A stretch of DNA of 64,000 nucleotides from Casuarina equisetifolia (lineage: Eukaryota; Streptophyta; Magnoliopsida; Fagales; Casuarinaceae), in contig CM052355.1 of assembly GCA_028551475.1 (NCBI GenBank), positions 2,728,001 to 2,792,000 of the forward strand, written 5' to 3'. This document shows, in pieces, positions 34,701-47,002 of the stretch (position 1 is its first letter; each line of letters starts with the position of its first letter). The notes under the pieces are model-generated. The model had not been told where the DNA came from. It saw only the letters and a list, made by a program, of their open reading frames with translations, and ran no database searches. A program made the translations under genes and the position numbers.

Positions 34701-36459
34701 TGTTTTCAAAACTCTGTTTGAGACTCTCTATGAAGGGACTTTTCTCATATACCACGTGGGTTAATTAAATTCCTCAGATGGTGGGCCTTGCTGAAAGAAT
34801 AAGTTATTGTCTGATCTATGTAATGAATATGTAAATGTTTACTTCCTTTCAGATGGTCAAGCTAAGATCTGTTGCTGATCAAGGGAGATGTCTATTAAGC
34901 AGAAATGTTTTTTTCTCACTAGAAAAGTTAATTATAGTGAAGTTGGAATTTGACTATTGGCACTTCTCTGAATGGAGAACCCCTAAGTTATAGGAAGTAT
35001 TCCACACCGACAATTCTGGTCTAACAAACAAGTCAGCCAAATATTTAATTTTTTCTCTCAGAAAAGGTTCACAGCATGCACAGTTGCTCCCCTAATGGGT
35101 TTTTTGCTCCATTGAATTGTGAGATGTCTTAATTATTTTTCTTTAAATATTTGTTTTATGGGTTCATGAAATGTCTATTCCATGTCTTCATTGCTCTTTT
35201 TATTGTTCATGTTTGATTCATAAGACAGTATGCCATTGCGATGGGATTTCATCAAGAAGTATATCTTAAGAAATTAGGATGTTGGATTAGAGAGCCAAAT
35301 TGTATTGTGCTTGATAAATTATTGACTGGTAGCTTCGTCTAATTGATCTAATGACTGAAAAGAAAATAGAAAAAAGGGATGATGTGGATACGCTAGAAAT
35401 TGTACGGAGATAGCAGTGAAGACATCAAATTTTTCCACAAAGGAATATATTTAAATCAAAACTGAGACATGCTTTTGGAACTATACATTTATGATTGGAG
35501 ATATCGGGACAAGTGCAATTTATTGCATTTATGGCTCATAATTCTTGATGTGTAACGCTCGAGATATTTCTCTGCTTTCTTTTTCTCCGCAGTTCTTCCC
35601 CAAGAAAGGAGGAACACCGAGGAAGAATGAGGTCGTGTTCATAGCTCCCACTGGGGAGGAGATCAGTAACAAGAAACTATTGGAGCAGTACCTAAAATCA
35701 CACCCTGGTAATCCTGCAATATCAGAGTTTGACTGGGGTACTGGTGAGACCCCTAGGAGATCTGCAAGAATCAGTGAGAAGTCCAAGGCAACTCCACCAT
35801 CATCAGAGAGCGGAACTCCAAAGAAGCGCCGAAGATCACTGGGGACCAGGAAGGACAACAAAGAAGTGGAAGCTGCTCCAGGAGGAACTGAAGCTACCAA
35901 GGAAACTGAAAAGCAAGATGCTGAGGTAGCTGAGACAGAAGGTGGGGAAGTTGAGAAGAAGAAAGATGCTTCCAAAGAAGCATTGGTCGAGAATGGAGAC
36001 AAAACAGAAAAAGAAACTGACGAAAAGAGTGCAGCTGCGGGTGAAGATGAGAAAAACCAGATTGATGCTGAGAAAGGCAAGAATGCTCATGCTGATGTTG
36101 ATAAAACCCAAGCTGAGGAAAATGTCAAGCAGCAGGATGTTGCAGATGAAAAGCATACTGAAGAAGTGCCACAAGCTGATACCCAGAAAGCAAATGGTGC
36201 AAGTGAAAAGAAACAGGATGATCAAGATACTGTGACTGGAGAAGCAAATGGAGAGGCTAAGCAAGATGATCCCAATAGAATCACCGTGGCATCTGAGGTC
36301 AAAGAGAAGCAAGTTTTATCAGAGAAGGATGGGAAATCTAATGTTGAGGTCGAGGAGAAGATCAGGAAAAATGATGGGGAGGTGACCGAAAATGGTAAGG
36401 TTAACCAAGTGGGGCCAACTGGTCCTCCCAAACCGTCACCCTCCCCTGTTAGCTGCTGA
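31800..36459 (+). CDS. Methyl-CpG-binding-domain protein, plant MBD10/MBD11 type
   Basis: Two exons: 31800-31880 (27 codons, ending WKKL) and 35593-36459, joined in phase 0 across a 3.7-kb intron. The product is 315 aa. Exon 1 carries [12 protein letters not shown] and exon 2 continues [13 protein letters not shown] and [20 protein letters not shown], so the MBD (about residues 16-85) is split by the intron after residue 27. Then come GETPRRSAR and a long Lys/Glu-rich low-complexity tail (about 98-315), as in Arabidopsis MBD10/11. This subclass lacks residues needed for methyl-CpG binding in other MBDs. Arabidopsis MBD10 is reported to act in rRNA-gene silencing. Expected nuclear. Donor GTCTCT is weak and sits at the head of a CT repeat. 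Acceptor CTCCGCAG is good. Additional small exons in the intron cannot be excluded. Confidence 0.85.
31881..35592 (+). other. Large first intron of the MBD-like gene
   Basis: Begins GTCTCTCTCT and ends CTCCGCAG. No coding frame with a motif was found. T-rich throughout, as plant introns usually are, with a T-run at about 32090-32108. An alternative acceptor exists near 33090 (TTTTGAATTTTAG), where a minor transcript exon could begin. Confidence 0.6.
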
Positions 36460-37688
36460 ATGTACCGTATTACCTTCTTTTGGCATCAGTCCTTTTGTAA
36501 CCCTCCCACTTTCCATCTTTTCTTTTTGTCGTCGTTACTTTTCGACCTCCCTGATGACTGTAATATTAGCATTGTTGATGTTAGGTTTCATCGTATGTAG
36601 GGGAACCGTTCTGTATGATGGTAGAATAGGCGTTAGAGTTAGCAGCTTCTGTTACAATCTGGGGAAACATGGAAATTTGACTGTCAGACATGTTCCTTGG
36701 CTTTTGTGGTTAGTGGCTTAAATTTAATATGGTGGGCGGCGTGTACACTCATATTTTAAGTGATCTTCATCTTGCATCCTTGTCTGGTCAAGATGAAACG
36801 ATGGTGAAAAAACAAATGAAACCCGCTGGATTATGCTCAAACAGCAGTACATTTGTGAACTTTATTGGCTCCATCTGGCTTCGAAGTTTTGTGATCTTAG
36901 CAGCAGTTTCAAAATCTAGTTTTGAAAACACGTGCATAACTGTCCACATTCCGAAAACTTGGAAACAGTTTCTTTACGACGTTCCATGAAGATCGCAGCA
37001 CCTCGTCTTTTATCACCTGACTAAAAATTTCTCATTTCTATATAATAAAGGCTGCCTCTTTTTCCTATCGTGGTTTGAAGAAACTTAGGAACGTGAAAAT
37101 TCGTTCTTCTCTCTCTGTGTTTCCCAGCCGACATGGAAGTCTCTGGAATGTGCAAAACATGTTTTTGCAGCATATGCGATCAAATCTTCCTTTTTGGAGT
37201 ATGGGAAGTGGACAAACGCAGGGCATATGTTGCTCTCAGCCGAAGCAGCTTAAGTTGATGGTTGTCTCCTGCCGTTTCCACCACTTCCTCAAGTTTCAAA
37301 CTCCTCTTAAACCACGAAAGGTATAATTAACTGTTTCCCCAGAACCACACGGACAGAGGCAGGAAGATAGCAAGTAGCCAAGCGGATGGAAACAAGAAAA
37401 GAAAGCGAAAAAGTTACGCTTTGAGAGGGAGATAGAAAAAGTGGGAGTAAAGGAAGAATCTATTCTAAGCCCCTCCAAAGGCATGTATGTTTTTTTTTTC
37501 CTCATCTTTAGACTAAGGCTAAGAATCTTCTTCTCTCATTTTCTTTCATTACCTTTTGGAATCTTGGTTTTATGGCATGCCTGAAGGAAAAGCATTGCAT
37601 AATGCACAGGATAGTTTATGGTGTCGTTCCTGTTGAGGCTAACATTTTGAATACAAAATACAGCGCCATAGCACCACCATTTCTACAA
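36460..37688. other. 3' flank of the MBD-like gene and upstream region of the GH17 gene
   Basis: No gene was recognised. The first part should be the 3' UTR of the MBD-like gene. The part nearest 37689 should be promoter and leader of the glucanase gene, with no clear TATA box. Confidence 0.5.
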
Positions 37689-39897
37689 ATGGAATTCTCT
37701 TTCGCTCTTAATATGTCCACCAAGCGCATGGATTTCCCTTCTTTCTTTCGCTGGTTTCCTCTTGTCTTCTTCATAATATCTCTCAATGGTATGTATCTTT
37801 CTTTTTAGCATTCAACTTTATGGTTAATGCTACAACTTAAGGTTGACTTCAATTGCTATGTAGGCAACCCAACAACCTGCTCTGCTCAATGCCTTCAGTG
37901 TTTCTGTCATATTGAGCTCTTTTTATAGTATAGATTACCATATTGAAAACACATCTTTCGTTTGTCTGAATTTTTCATTTAGAACATTTATTCTTTTGAA
38001 TATCAGCCTTTATCAAGGTCCAAAGTTTCTTTCTATCTCTGGGTCTCTGATTTCTGTTGAACTAAATCCAAGTTTTGAATAACCATGCTTGAGCGATCCT
38101 TGACTACAGTAGTATCAGTTTTAGGGATGTATAGTCTGCAATAGTTGAAGTTGGCATTGGAACGCGAAGTGTTCATACATTGCGTTACCAATATTATCTT
38201 TCTTATCTTAAAAATGGTGAAACATTGTCTAATGGCAATGTGTACGGTTCTGTTCATCAGTCTTAACAGCACAATCATTCACGGGGACTTATGGAGTAAA
38301 CTATGGCAGAATAGCAGACAATATACCTCCACCTGAAAGTGTGGTGACACTTCTCAAAGCTGCGAAGATTAAAAACATTAGAATCTACGATGCTGATCAT
38401 GAAGTCCTCAAAGCCTTCAAAGGATCCGGTATTGAGATCGTAGTTGGACTTGGCAATGAATTTCTGAAAGATATTAGCGTAGGCGAGGAGCGCGCCATGG
38501 ATTGGGTAAAAGAAAATGTACAGCCATTCCATCCTGGAAGTACTATACGTGGAATTGCAGTTGGGAACGAAATCTTAGGGAGTGGCGATGTGGGACTCTG
38601 GGAGGTGTTGCTGCCTGCAGCGAAGAATGTTTACAACGCCCTTGATAAGTTGGGTTTGAAAGACGTGGTTGAGGTCTCGAGTCCTCATTCTGAGGCTGTG
38701 TTTGCCAATTCCTACCCTCCATCTTCGTGTGTTTTCAGGGACGATATTGTTCCATACATGAAACCACTCCTGCAGTTCTTCTCGCAGGTTGGTTCTCCAT
38801 TTTACATAAACGCATATCCATTCCTGGCATATAAGAGTGATGCCGAGCATATTGACCTTAACTATGCTCTGTTCCAATCCAATCCTGGGATCTATGATGC
38901 AAAGACTAAGTTACACTACAGTAATATGTTTGAGGCCATGGTTGACGCGGCTTATGTTGCTCTGGAAAAGGTTGGATTTAATAAGATGGAGGTCATAGTT
39001 TCTGAAACAGGTTGGGCTTCCAAAGGAGATCGGGATGAGGCAGGTGCCAACGTGAAAAATGCAAGGACGTACAATAAGAATTTACGCAAACGCCTTGCCA
39101 AGAAGAAAGGGACACCATACAGGCCCAAGATGGTGGTCAGGGCTTATATTTTTGCTTTGTTCAATGAGAATTTGAAGCCTGGGCCAACCTCCGAGAGGAA
39201 CTTTGGATTGTTTAAGGCTGACGGAAGCATTGCATATAATATTGGCTTCACCGGGCTTGTGCCTTCTTCGGCAACCTCATCATTTCTGTCTTTCAAGGTA
39301 CAGATTTTCTAACCACTTTAATGTCCATTCTCTGCTGTTCTAACAAAAATGTGCGATTTGGTCAGATTTCAATCTTCGTCTTTGGACTCAGGAGAGAATA
39401 CAGATGCAACTTGCACGAATATACATGTTTTAGAAGCATCCCTAAACTCAAGTTATGCATAAGGTTATCAGATAACAACAGGAATGTTCTGTAGAATCAT
39501 CTCCTCCTGATGTTGTTTCAAGCAAGTTGCTTGATTAGTCTGCTGAAGCATCTTCGTTTGATGATTTCTCACGTTGGAACAAGTTCAGTTCAAGAAGACT
39601 GGGTTTGACCATTGTGAATCCTTCCTTTTGATCGTTCCAGTCTATCTAGGACTCTAGGCCCATGTCTGTCACAAAAATGAAAATTTCAATCATAAATTTC
39701 CGGCATCATTAATCACATTCTTTGTTTGCATTTTCCCTTATGTCCGCAGAGTTGTTTTCCTCATTGTTCTTGTTTTGGTTAAGTTTCTTTCATTTGATTT
39801 TATTTGAATTTTGTTTTTTTTGGCTCTGCAGGGAATTGGATCATCATTCCCGCTGGTTCTCACAAGCTGTGCTGCAGCTCTGCTACTGATGTTATGA
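37689..39897 (+). CDS. Glucan endo-1,3-beta-glucosidase, GH17, GPI-anchored type
   Basis: Three exons: 37689-37788, 38270-39297 and 39832-39897, joined in phase 1 then 0, giving 397 aa. It hydrolyses internal beta-1,3-glucan (callose or fungal wall glucan) at the cell surface. The signal peptide ends near residue 33-36. The GH17 barrel starts TGTYGVNYGRIADN (about 38-51). The catalytic acid is Glu134 in AVGNE and the nucleophile Glu279 in SETGW, both present. After the barrel there is no X8/CBM43 domain. Exon 3 encodes a hydrophobic tail (LVLTSCAAALLLML) typical of a GPI-attachment signal. Later Mets at 37713 and 37728 could also start the protein. Closest by feel to Arabidopsis endo-glucosidase 11/14 types; the exact ortholog is unsure. 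Confidence 0.92.
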
Positions 39898-41137
39898 GGT
39901 CTTCACCGTCATTCCATTTGACGCGGGTTCTTGGATTCATTCTAATTGTGTAAACTTCTTGTTGTATGGCCAATTCAATTCATTCAATCATTGTATTGAC
40001 ACTAGTCCCTGAAATAGTTGATAATTGAAATTTACTGATGCAATTCTTTTTCCTCTAGTAAAGCATAGTTGAACCATGAAATCTTAGTTTCAGTATCAGC
40101 TGTTGTAGGTAAATTACATATCGCAAAAAGAAAAGGTAAATGATCATGAATTCACTGATTTGCTTATAAATACTGAAATCAACAGTAGATTAAGAGGAGA
40201 ATGTGCAAGATTCACTTAGACGCAAACCTCGTTAAGAATTTCGTTTTATTTCAATCTCAAGCAACATAGTATAAGCCAAAAGAAAGGCAAAATTTGCCTT
40301 TTAAGTTTTATGGCAGTTAAATTTCGCTTGAAAGCCTTCTTTGTAGGGTGTCAAACCTCGTATTAAAATCTTTATTAGTTCACTACTGAGCTAGTTGGTA
40401 AAGTAACGAGCATTGCTCTATTAGCTATAGATAATGTCCTTCTTAGATTCTAGTTATCTTGAACTCTTAAATAAAAAGTTCAAGCACGAACAAAAAAATA
40501 AGGTTCTGATAATTTTTGCCAAACCTAAATAAGTGGCCGACTTGGTGCAGTCACACCGTGTGCAGAAAAACTCAATGACGCAGAACAAAAGCCTAAAGGC
40601 TTTGGTTACTATTCAATGACCCTTTACTTTTGTTTAGTGAATATTAGTCTCTGCTCAGTTTTCTCCACCCCTAAACTCTATGCAAAATATACAATGCACG
40701 TGGCTGCAATGAATCAATCTATATTGCCGGCAAGGAAGAAAAATGCAATGAGGCTTGGAGCGTGGAAAAAGTCATTCATGAACACCTCGTTAAATGCCTT
40801 GGAAAGTTTCAAATTCCAGAAAGTCTTAGACTATGTCGGGTAATTCAAATCATTGATGGACCGGTGATGTATAGACCTTTGTCCTGTCATGGAGAGCGAG
40901 AAAGGTTCAAAAGGTTCAAAAGGCCCCAAATGTCGATTGGGCATTTCTTTTCAAGTCTAATGGGAACCTTCCTCTCCCGTTCACACAGGCCCGTCAAGCC
41001 ACGTCCAAGCGTAGTGCAAGTCAAACAATTCGAAAATATAAACGTGCAGAAAATGGACCGGCACCTAACTCCACGCGTTTCCGTTCCGCCGCCCAGGACT
41101 CGTTTAAACTCCTGCTCCTCATTCTTACCTCAAAAGC
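39898..41137. other. Intergenic DNA between the GH17 and phytocyanin genes
   Basis: 3' flank of the GH17 gene, then promoter DNA of the phytocyanin gene. The plus-strand frame at 40762-41232 has no motifs and is judged random. Confidence 0.5.
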
Positions 41138-41145
41138 TATATATA
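41138..41145 (+). promoter_or_regulatory. TATA box of the phytocyanin gene
   Basis: TATATATA located 101 bp before the ATG at 41246, giving a predicted transcription start near 41170 and a leader of about 75 bases. Confidence 0.65.
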
Positions 41146-41245
41146 CTCCATGTTGAAGCATCATATAGCCATCAAAGGCATAGAAGAACTCACAGAAATA
41201 GTTCCGCAGGCATACAACAAGTGAGATTCTGAGCTCTAAGAGAAA

Positions 41246-42627
41246 ATGGGAAAGATTATCAGTCTTGTGGTTCTCTTCAGCGTTGCTGCTGCGATGTTTT
41301 TGCAGTGCTCGGAAGCACAAACTGTTCATACGGTGGGAGATAGCTTGGGTTGGACAGTCCCGCAAGACGGTGCTGCCGCATACGTGAATTGGGCTGCCGG
41401 TCAGACGTTTGCCGTCGGTGATAGTCTAAGTAAGAGCTCTCCCTTCCTCTTCTTTTCCATAGCAGTACCACCTTGTTGTTCTCCTTTTCGAAGGAATCTT
41501 ATTTTTTCAATTTCTTTAGGTTGTTCATTATTAGTTAGACTACATATAAACTTCTAAAGTTATATTAAGATTTTTTTTTTTTTTGTTAAAGGTTGTCAAG
41601 AATTATATACCATTATAAAAAATTATAAAATTATTTAATTATAAAGTCATCATTTAAGTTCAAATACTACATTTGACAAATTTCAAATTTTTTATAAAAA
41701 TTTATTACAATTTATAGATTTTACTCTTAATAAATGAAAATTTTCATTTCACATTCTTCTTGATTTTAATAATAATGGTTGAATTATTTATATTTTTATT
41801 ACTAATTTTTTTTTCTATTTTTTTCTTTCAAATGTAATACAATTCTTCGAATTAATCTATTTATACATAATAGAAAAATTATATTAATATTTTTTTATTA
41901 AATATTATTTAAAATCTTTAATATCTAGAGGAAAAAAATTCTTATGATACGATAAAGTTTTATATTATCTAAATATTATTTCAAAAATTTTGAATTGAGT
42001 TTTAAGTAAGGATGAGAATGTTATAGTACTGAATCCTTTGACATGCTATTTAGAATCGAATATTGAAGTCTATCACATGATTCAAATTGAAGTTCTAATT
42101 TCATTGAACAATTTTTCTTTCTTCCCACGAGTCAACACTACTGTACCCAAATATATAGAAATTATAGATCCAAAAAAAAAATTTTAAAAGGGGTCAAGGT
42201 TCCATGAAACTCTACATGTGGCTGCAATATATAGTTATTGAGAAAATAAATCAACTTTCCTATTTATCCTCCCGAAATTCATGAGTGTGACGATATCCTG
42301 TTTTCAGCGTTCGAGTTCAGCACAGGAGCGCACGACGTCGTTCAAGTACCAAAAGAGTCCTTCGACTCCTGCAGCTCAACCAACGCAATCGGCAGCACCA
42401 TTACCACTGGCCCCGCCAACGTAACTCTTTCTAACGCTGGTGACCACTATTATATTTGCACCGTAGGTCAACACTGCCAGTCTGGTCAGAAACTAGCCAT
42501 CACTGTCTCGGGCTCCCCCGGTGCCGCCCCACCCTCCGCTCAGACCCCACCGGAGTCTTCTTCATCTGGTGTCTTTGCTAGCTTCTTCGTCTCCTTGTTG
42601 TCTGTTGCTGTGGTTTTCCTTTTCTAA
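41246..42627 (+). CDS. Phytocyanin, stellacyanin-type blue copper protein
   Basis: Two exons, 41246-41429 and 42308-42627, joined in phase 1 (donor A|GTAAGA, acceptor TTTTCAG), giving 167 aa. A small cupredoxin of the cell surface and apoplast that binds one type-1 copper; its electron-transfer partner is not known. Signal peptide about 1-24 (ends CSEAQ), then the plastocyanin-like domain from TVHTVGDSLGW. Copper ligands visible: His in TGAHDV, then Cys, His and Gln in ICTVGQHCQSGQ. Gln as axial ligand marks the stellacyanin subgroup, in place of Met. A short Pro/Ser linker (GAAPPSAQTPPESSSS) precedes a hydrophobic C-terminus (FFVSLLSVAVVFLF), a likely GPI signal. The intron position within VGDSL|TFEF is usual for this family. 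Confidence 0.93.
41430..42307 (+). other. Phytocyanin intron carrying an AT-rich repeat
   Basis: 878 bp, very AT-rich, with a T-run at about 41571-41584 followed by sequence like 5590-5680. No coding content. Confidence 0.7.
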
Positions 42628-43440
42628 GGAAGAAGAGAGGAGTAATTTTATGCTTTTTTTTTTTTGTTTTTTCTTTTTTTACCCTTATATGATTTAGTTG
42701 GGTAAACTATGTATTGTTTGAGGACATGATTAATAAAGGGATTCCGATTTCATTTTCATTATTATAAGATGGAGAAAGTTACTGTGATCATTAATTTAAG
42801 ATGTGAAAAATCAAATGAACACCTCAAATTGTGAGACTCAGATTATAATTATGTTATTAATTAAATCTTATTCAATAATAGTATTTTGTGAGACGAAGGC
42901 AGCTATCATAAGGGTGGGAAAAATCTCCTTGAAGGAGTCAACAGGGAGACAAAAGAAAAATTAAAAATTTCATACATATTTTGTTGGGGGCGTTGACGTG
43001 GAAGTTTACTATTTAGACAACGTGTCGAGTCATGTAGGGTTATTTTTTTATGGTTTGTAATGCACGTCAAAGGGAAACTTAAATGTTTGTTTGACGAAAT
43101 AAGTATTAAGCAATAGGGTTGCAGTAGTAGGGAATGAAATTCTTCTTGAAAATATATTTTGCTCTTATGTAAGATTAGAATAGCGCTGGTCGGCCTTATA
43201 TAATTACAATTTCTCTTCCTTTCCTTTAATAAAATAAAAAATAAAAAAAGTATCTGTAGTTGTAAGTGCTCTATTGTGTGTGAACTGAATAGAGTTGACG
43301 AAGACTCTGAAATTGGCCGGTGGGGTGTGGGGGGTTGATAGAGGTTACGAGATGTATTTGTTAGTACCTCCAACTATAAGATTAGAAAAATCATTGAATA
43401 TATACTCTTTACATATTACCGATAAAGATTCAAATCTTCC
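42628..43440. other. Intergenic DNA downstream of the phytocyanin gene
   Basis: 3' UTR and flank of the phytocyanin gene. The 155-codon minus-strand frame at 42906-43373 shows no motif and is rejected as a gene. Confidence 0.5.
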
Positions 43441-43449
43441 TATGATCTT

Positions 43450-45640
43450 ATGCTTGTATGTGGAATAACTAAAGCACTCAAGAATTATTAGCGAGTAAGT
43501 ACATTATCATAGTCATTAACTACATGTGCAGTATTCTCATCATTAACAAATAACACAAAAGTAGTCAACTTTTAAGAACTTGTAACATATTTTTCAAATC
43601 TCCATTAGGCATCTTCGTCATATAAAAAGTAAAGAGCCACTCTATTACACTGTCTACATTTAACAAGAATCAAATCATCTTCATGGGACCTTTTCTCCCC
43701 GCTTAAATTCTAGGATAGTCTCCTTTCGCATTGAAGTTTCATCCCTGCACGGTTTTTTCTGGCTCTGGCAATGATGCCCTGCAAAGCATTATCATTTCAT
43801 ATTCGCTCACCAAGCATGACAGTTGAGAATGGCGTATTTTATGCTCCGGCAGTAGTGCAATACTAGATGCACCATTTTTTATGCACTGTCACTTGTTGCA
43901 ATCCAAATGCGGGAAGAATGTTCCTCATACCGTTAAACAAACAAGATGCAATGGGCAACTTCTACACCTTTGGCTCGCAGTTTTAGTTCTTTTCCTGACA
44001 TCTGCAACATGTGGCTAACGTTCCTCCCAGACGTCAGATACTAGTAAGCACTCGTAAAAAGAATGGAGCATCTTTTTCTTTCTGAAAGAAGCGGCATCTG
44101 TTTCTCTCCATTTTGTTGTCCCTGTCGGTGTTAGTGTGGAACGGACTGCCATTGATGAGCTGATGTAAACGGTGAAGAAGCAGAATGTGTATGGTTTTGA
44201 CCACATGACAAAATAAGATTTGTTTACGCTTATGAAAGACTGCCCCTATAAAGTGAAACAGCGTTCCAACTAAGAACTAGTTCACTTTGAACAGAACCAA
44301 GTTGTTGAGAATTCTGCCAACCAATGACTAAATTTCTCTTCCACTTCATTAATCAGAAAATTTTAGGTTGTCGCTCAAACTGTTTGCTTGAACATTTTAG
44401 CTTGGTATCATAGTATCGTGCGCTTGTCCCTGAATTCTACGTGCAAGATCCGTTTGTCTTTGTTTTGCTTTTTCCCTTTGCCGCATAAATATTATTCCAG
44501 CAATATAAACATCGAATTTTGAAGCAACCCAGAGGATGAGTTACGAGGAGGGAAACCTGCAGCAACGAGAAAAGAGCTTGGATGCTACAAAGACAGCTTC
44601 GAGATCAAGAAACGAAAAAAGAGAAAAGAAAGGGAGGGGGAGGAAAAGGGCGTAATCACATATCACTGAAATGCATATCTGTTCGTAGAACGCATTTTTT
44701 TTTTCTTTCTTTCTAGCAGTGAAGTAAGAACCTTCTCTCCTTGCCGGAAAAGCTCGAAATCCGATTGTTCATCTATAAGTTTGAACTGAGTGCACGTTTT
44801 TGGAATTCATCGTAAAGCAGAATCTTGCATTTGTTCATCCAAAGTTACTCTTTGGATGGAATATATATATATATATATATATATGAAGAAGGTCGAAGAG
44901 ACGGCTACTTCAGACATCGGGAAGTTGGTGGCTTTCCTGGAACGAACGAGAAAAAGCTTCGAATTCAAAAACTTTAGGTGGAAAGTTCATCAAGAAAGAG
45001 GAACACGTTTTTTGAGAGAGGTTTTTCAGGTGTACAGGGCGCCGTTTGGACAGGCAGTGGTATGATTCTGCCAGCCATTGTGGTTGTCAGAACGGAGTGG
45101 GTAGTAAGAAGCCAAAAGCAATGTTCCCCCGCACAGACAAACAAGAACTGGAAGCCACAAGGGATTATCTCTGCGATCAAAATGCCATAATTAAATATCA
45201 TTTTCTTTTTCTTTTTCGATTACAACTTTTTCTACTCAAAATTTATTCTTATTTTGTTTATGATTTAATATAGAATTTTGATTCTTCTTATTCATTAACT
45301 TTGGTGTTTTGTGTTTCATATTAAAAGAGTAAAAACAGAAGTCTAACCATGATAATAATTGTTGTCCCTTGCACCGACATTTTGTATCAATGAAGGAAGG
45401 TGTTCTCGTTTCGAAGGTGAATTAGGTCTTCTATCTCATATACTCATCCAAAAAGATTAAGAATTGAGGAAGAAACATGGGTAATCACTGTAATTAAGAA
45501 TTTGAACAGTATAATTTTGATTGGTAAAGAATAGCGCTCTTGAATCATCTAGTTGGAACTATCATCGAAGTCAAAGATACTTTCTTTGCCTAACATGGTA
45601 GTTTTGCATAGCATCACTTTCAGTTTCCATAGATTATATA
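43450..45640. other. Arm 1 DNA downstream of LURP-one gene 1, no gene recognised
   Basis: Similar in pieces to 53370-56540. A short frame at 44884-45065 (MKKVEETATSDIGKLVAFLE) has a counterpart in arm 2 at 55928-56091, but the substitutions do not favour silent sites and no family was recognised. Confidence 0.45.
44860..44884. repeat. AT dinucleotide repeat, longer in arm 1
   Basis: About 12 AT units. The equivalent position in arm 2 (about 55917-55928) has about 6. Ordinary slippage difference. Confidence 0.85.
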
Positions 45641-45729
45641 TTAGATTACAAGATCTAGGGCGGCAAAGACAAGGAGACACCTGTCGAGAGACATGGATTC
45701 GCTAATTAAACAAAGCTAAAAGTATTACA

Positions 45730-46866
45730 CTAATCTTCTGAGAGGGGTTCCACCTGAACTCCGGCTGCAACATAATCATCACCGGTGATCTGATCAAGGA
45801 CGAGAACCAATCCCATGGCAAAAGCACCATCAAAGCCAGGCTTGACGCAAAGTGAGAAAACGTCCTTCCCAAGCACCACGTTGGTGGAAGTATCCACCTT
45901 GCGTCGGATCTCGGCCACTGCTTCCTTCCCGGCGTTAAAGATCTTACAGCAGCGTTGTCCGAAGTTGCCTTCGATCTGGTACTCCTCACCAGGGTTGCTG
46001 TACACCTCCACGGCCACGCTTGAGCGTCCGATCATCGAGGATCTCCGAACGCTGAAGATCGGCTTCTGGCCGTCCATTCTCTCCCCTACAAAGCCCTCCC
46101 AACGGTTATGCAGACTTGGCCTCTGTTTCACAAATGAAGTTTTTGAGTTAAACTCGCCGAGGGTACTCTGATACGGCTCAGATCGACAAGCCCAGAACAG
46201 CAAAAGAAAAGTAAAATAATACCCATCACATGCAAAAAGATTCTCATGACACTTTATTGATTAGCACTGCAAATTCTCTAGTTTCCATACTTGTTGAATG
46301 TATTTCACACAGGGACTCCTCGCTGGTGGACGCAGCAATCTTAGTGCAAACGAGTCAACAGTGACAGTCCCACTAAACTCAAATCAAATCGGCCATTTAG
46401 AATCATTCATGCTTTATAAGTTCCTGGTCGTGATTCGCAAATGGTTAACCGTAAAGTTAACCCCCAGTTTCCAGATTCGAAATCTACGGGACTGACTTTT
46501 TACCCACGAGGATCCAAATCTTTACCCATTAAGGCAAACCAGAAACTGTGCCAACCCTTTTCTGGAAATTCATATATTCTCCGGACTAGAATAAATCTTT
46601 GTTGAAAATTAGGCAGTACACAACGAGAAAAACTACATTACCTTTCGCCGGACGGTGAGGAGGCACTTGCCCTGAGGGTCCATGAGAACGATTTCACCCT
46701 TGTCACCGGTATCCGGGCCGTAAGAGTCGACTCGGAAGACCATCTGGCCCTTGCAATCATACACGGCGAATCCATCGTTTGGAAAGAAAAGAGAGGTCTT
46801 TAGAACGGTGAGATGAGTCTCTTCCTTGTATACGAACCTGGATTGCACAACTAGTCCTTCTTTCAT
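45730..46866 (-). CDS. LURP-one-related protein (LOR, tubby-C2-like fold), arm 1
   Basis: Two exons on the minus strand: 46866-46642 (75 codons) and 46122-45730 (130 codons plus stop), joined in phase 0 (AAAG|GTAATG ... AACAG|AGG). The product is 205 aa. Family marks: FPNDGFAVYDCKGQMVFRVDSY, LMDPQGKCLLTVRRK, HNRWEGF, EYQIEGNFGQRCCKIF, VLGKDVFSLCVKPGFDGAFAMGLVLVLDQI. LURP-one proteins share a beta-barrel fold with tubby and phospholipid scramblase. Arabidopsis LURP1 is needed for basal defence to Hyaloperonospora; most relatives lack a known role. Soluble, with no signal peptide or TM segment. The open frame running past 46122 upstream is intron. A TATA box lies about 127 bp upstream (46993-47000). 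About 90% identical to the arm 2 product (20 differences in 205). Confidence 0.9.
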
Positions 46867-46992
46867 CTTTGTCTTCCTTTGAAATTTCGAAGACTACGAT
46901 GCACAACCCTGTAAGTAAGGCTCTGTTTGTTTTGGGTTTTAAGGTTGTCGTAGACCGGAGCGTTTGAAGCAATCTAAACGTCGAGGGGAAGA

Positions 46993-47000
46993 TATTTATA
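46993..47000 (-). promoter_or_regulatory. TATA box of LURP-one gene 1
   Basis: TATAAATA on the minus strand, 127 bp before the ATG at 46866. The aligned site in arm 2 (60376-60383) reads TACCAATA. Confidence 0.6.
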
Positions 47001-47002
47001 GT

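Noticed and set aside
35529-36312. Minus-strand frames of 183 and 158 codons opposite MBD exon 2
   Set aside because: Antisense shadows of the Lys/Glu-rich coding exon; Ser/Phe/Leu-rich with no motif.
42906-43373. 155-codon minus-strand frame
   Set aside because: No recognisable domain, and the composition is like AT-rich intergenic sequence; not kept in any duplicate.
44395-44425. 'cttggtatcatag' as an LTR primer-binding site
   Set aside because: Both arms carry it but no flanking direct repeats with TG...CA ends were found.
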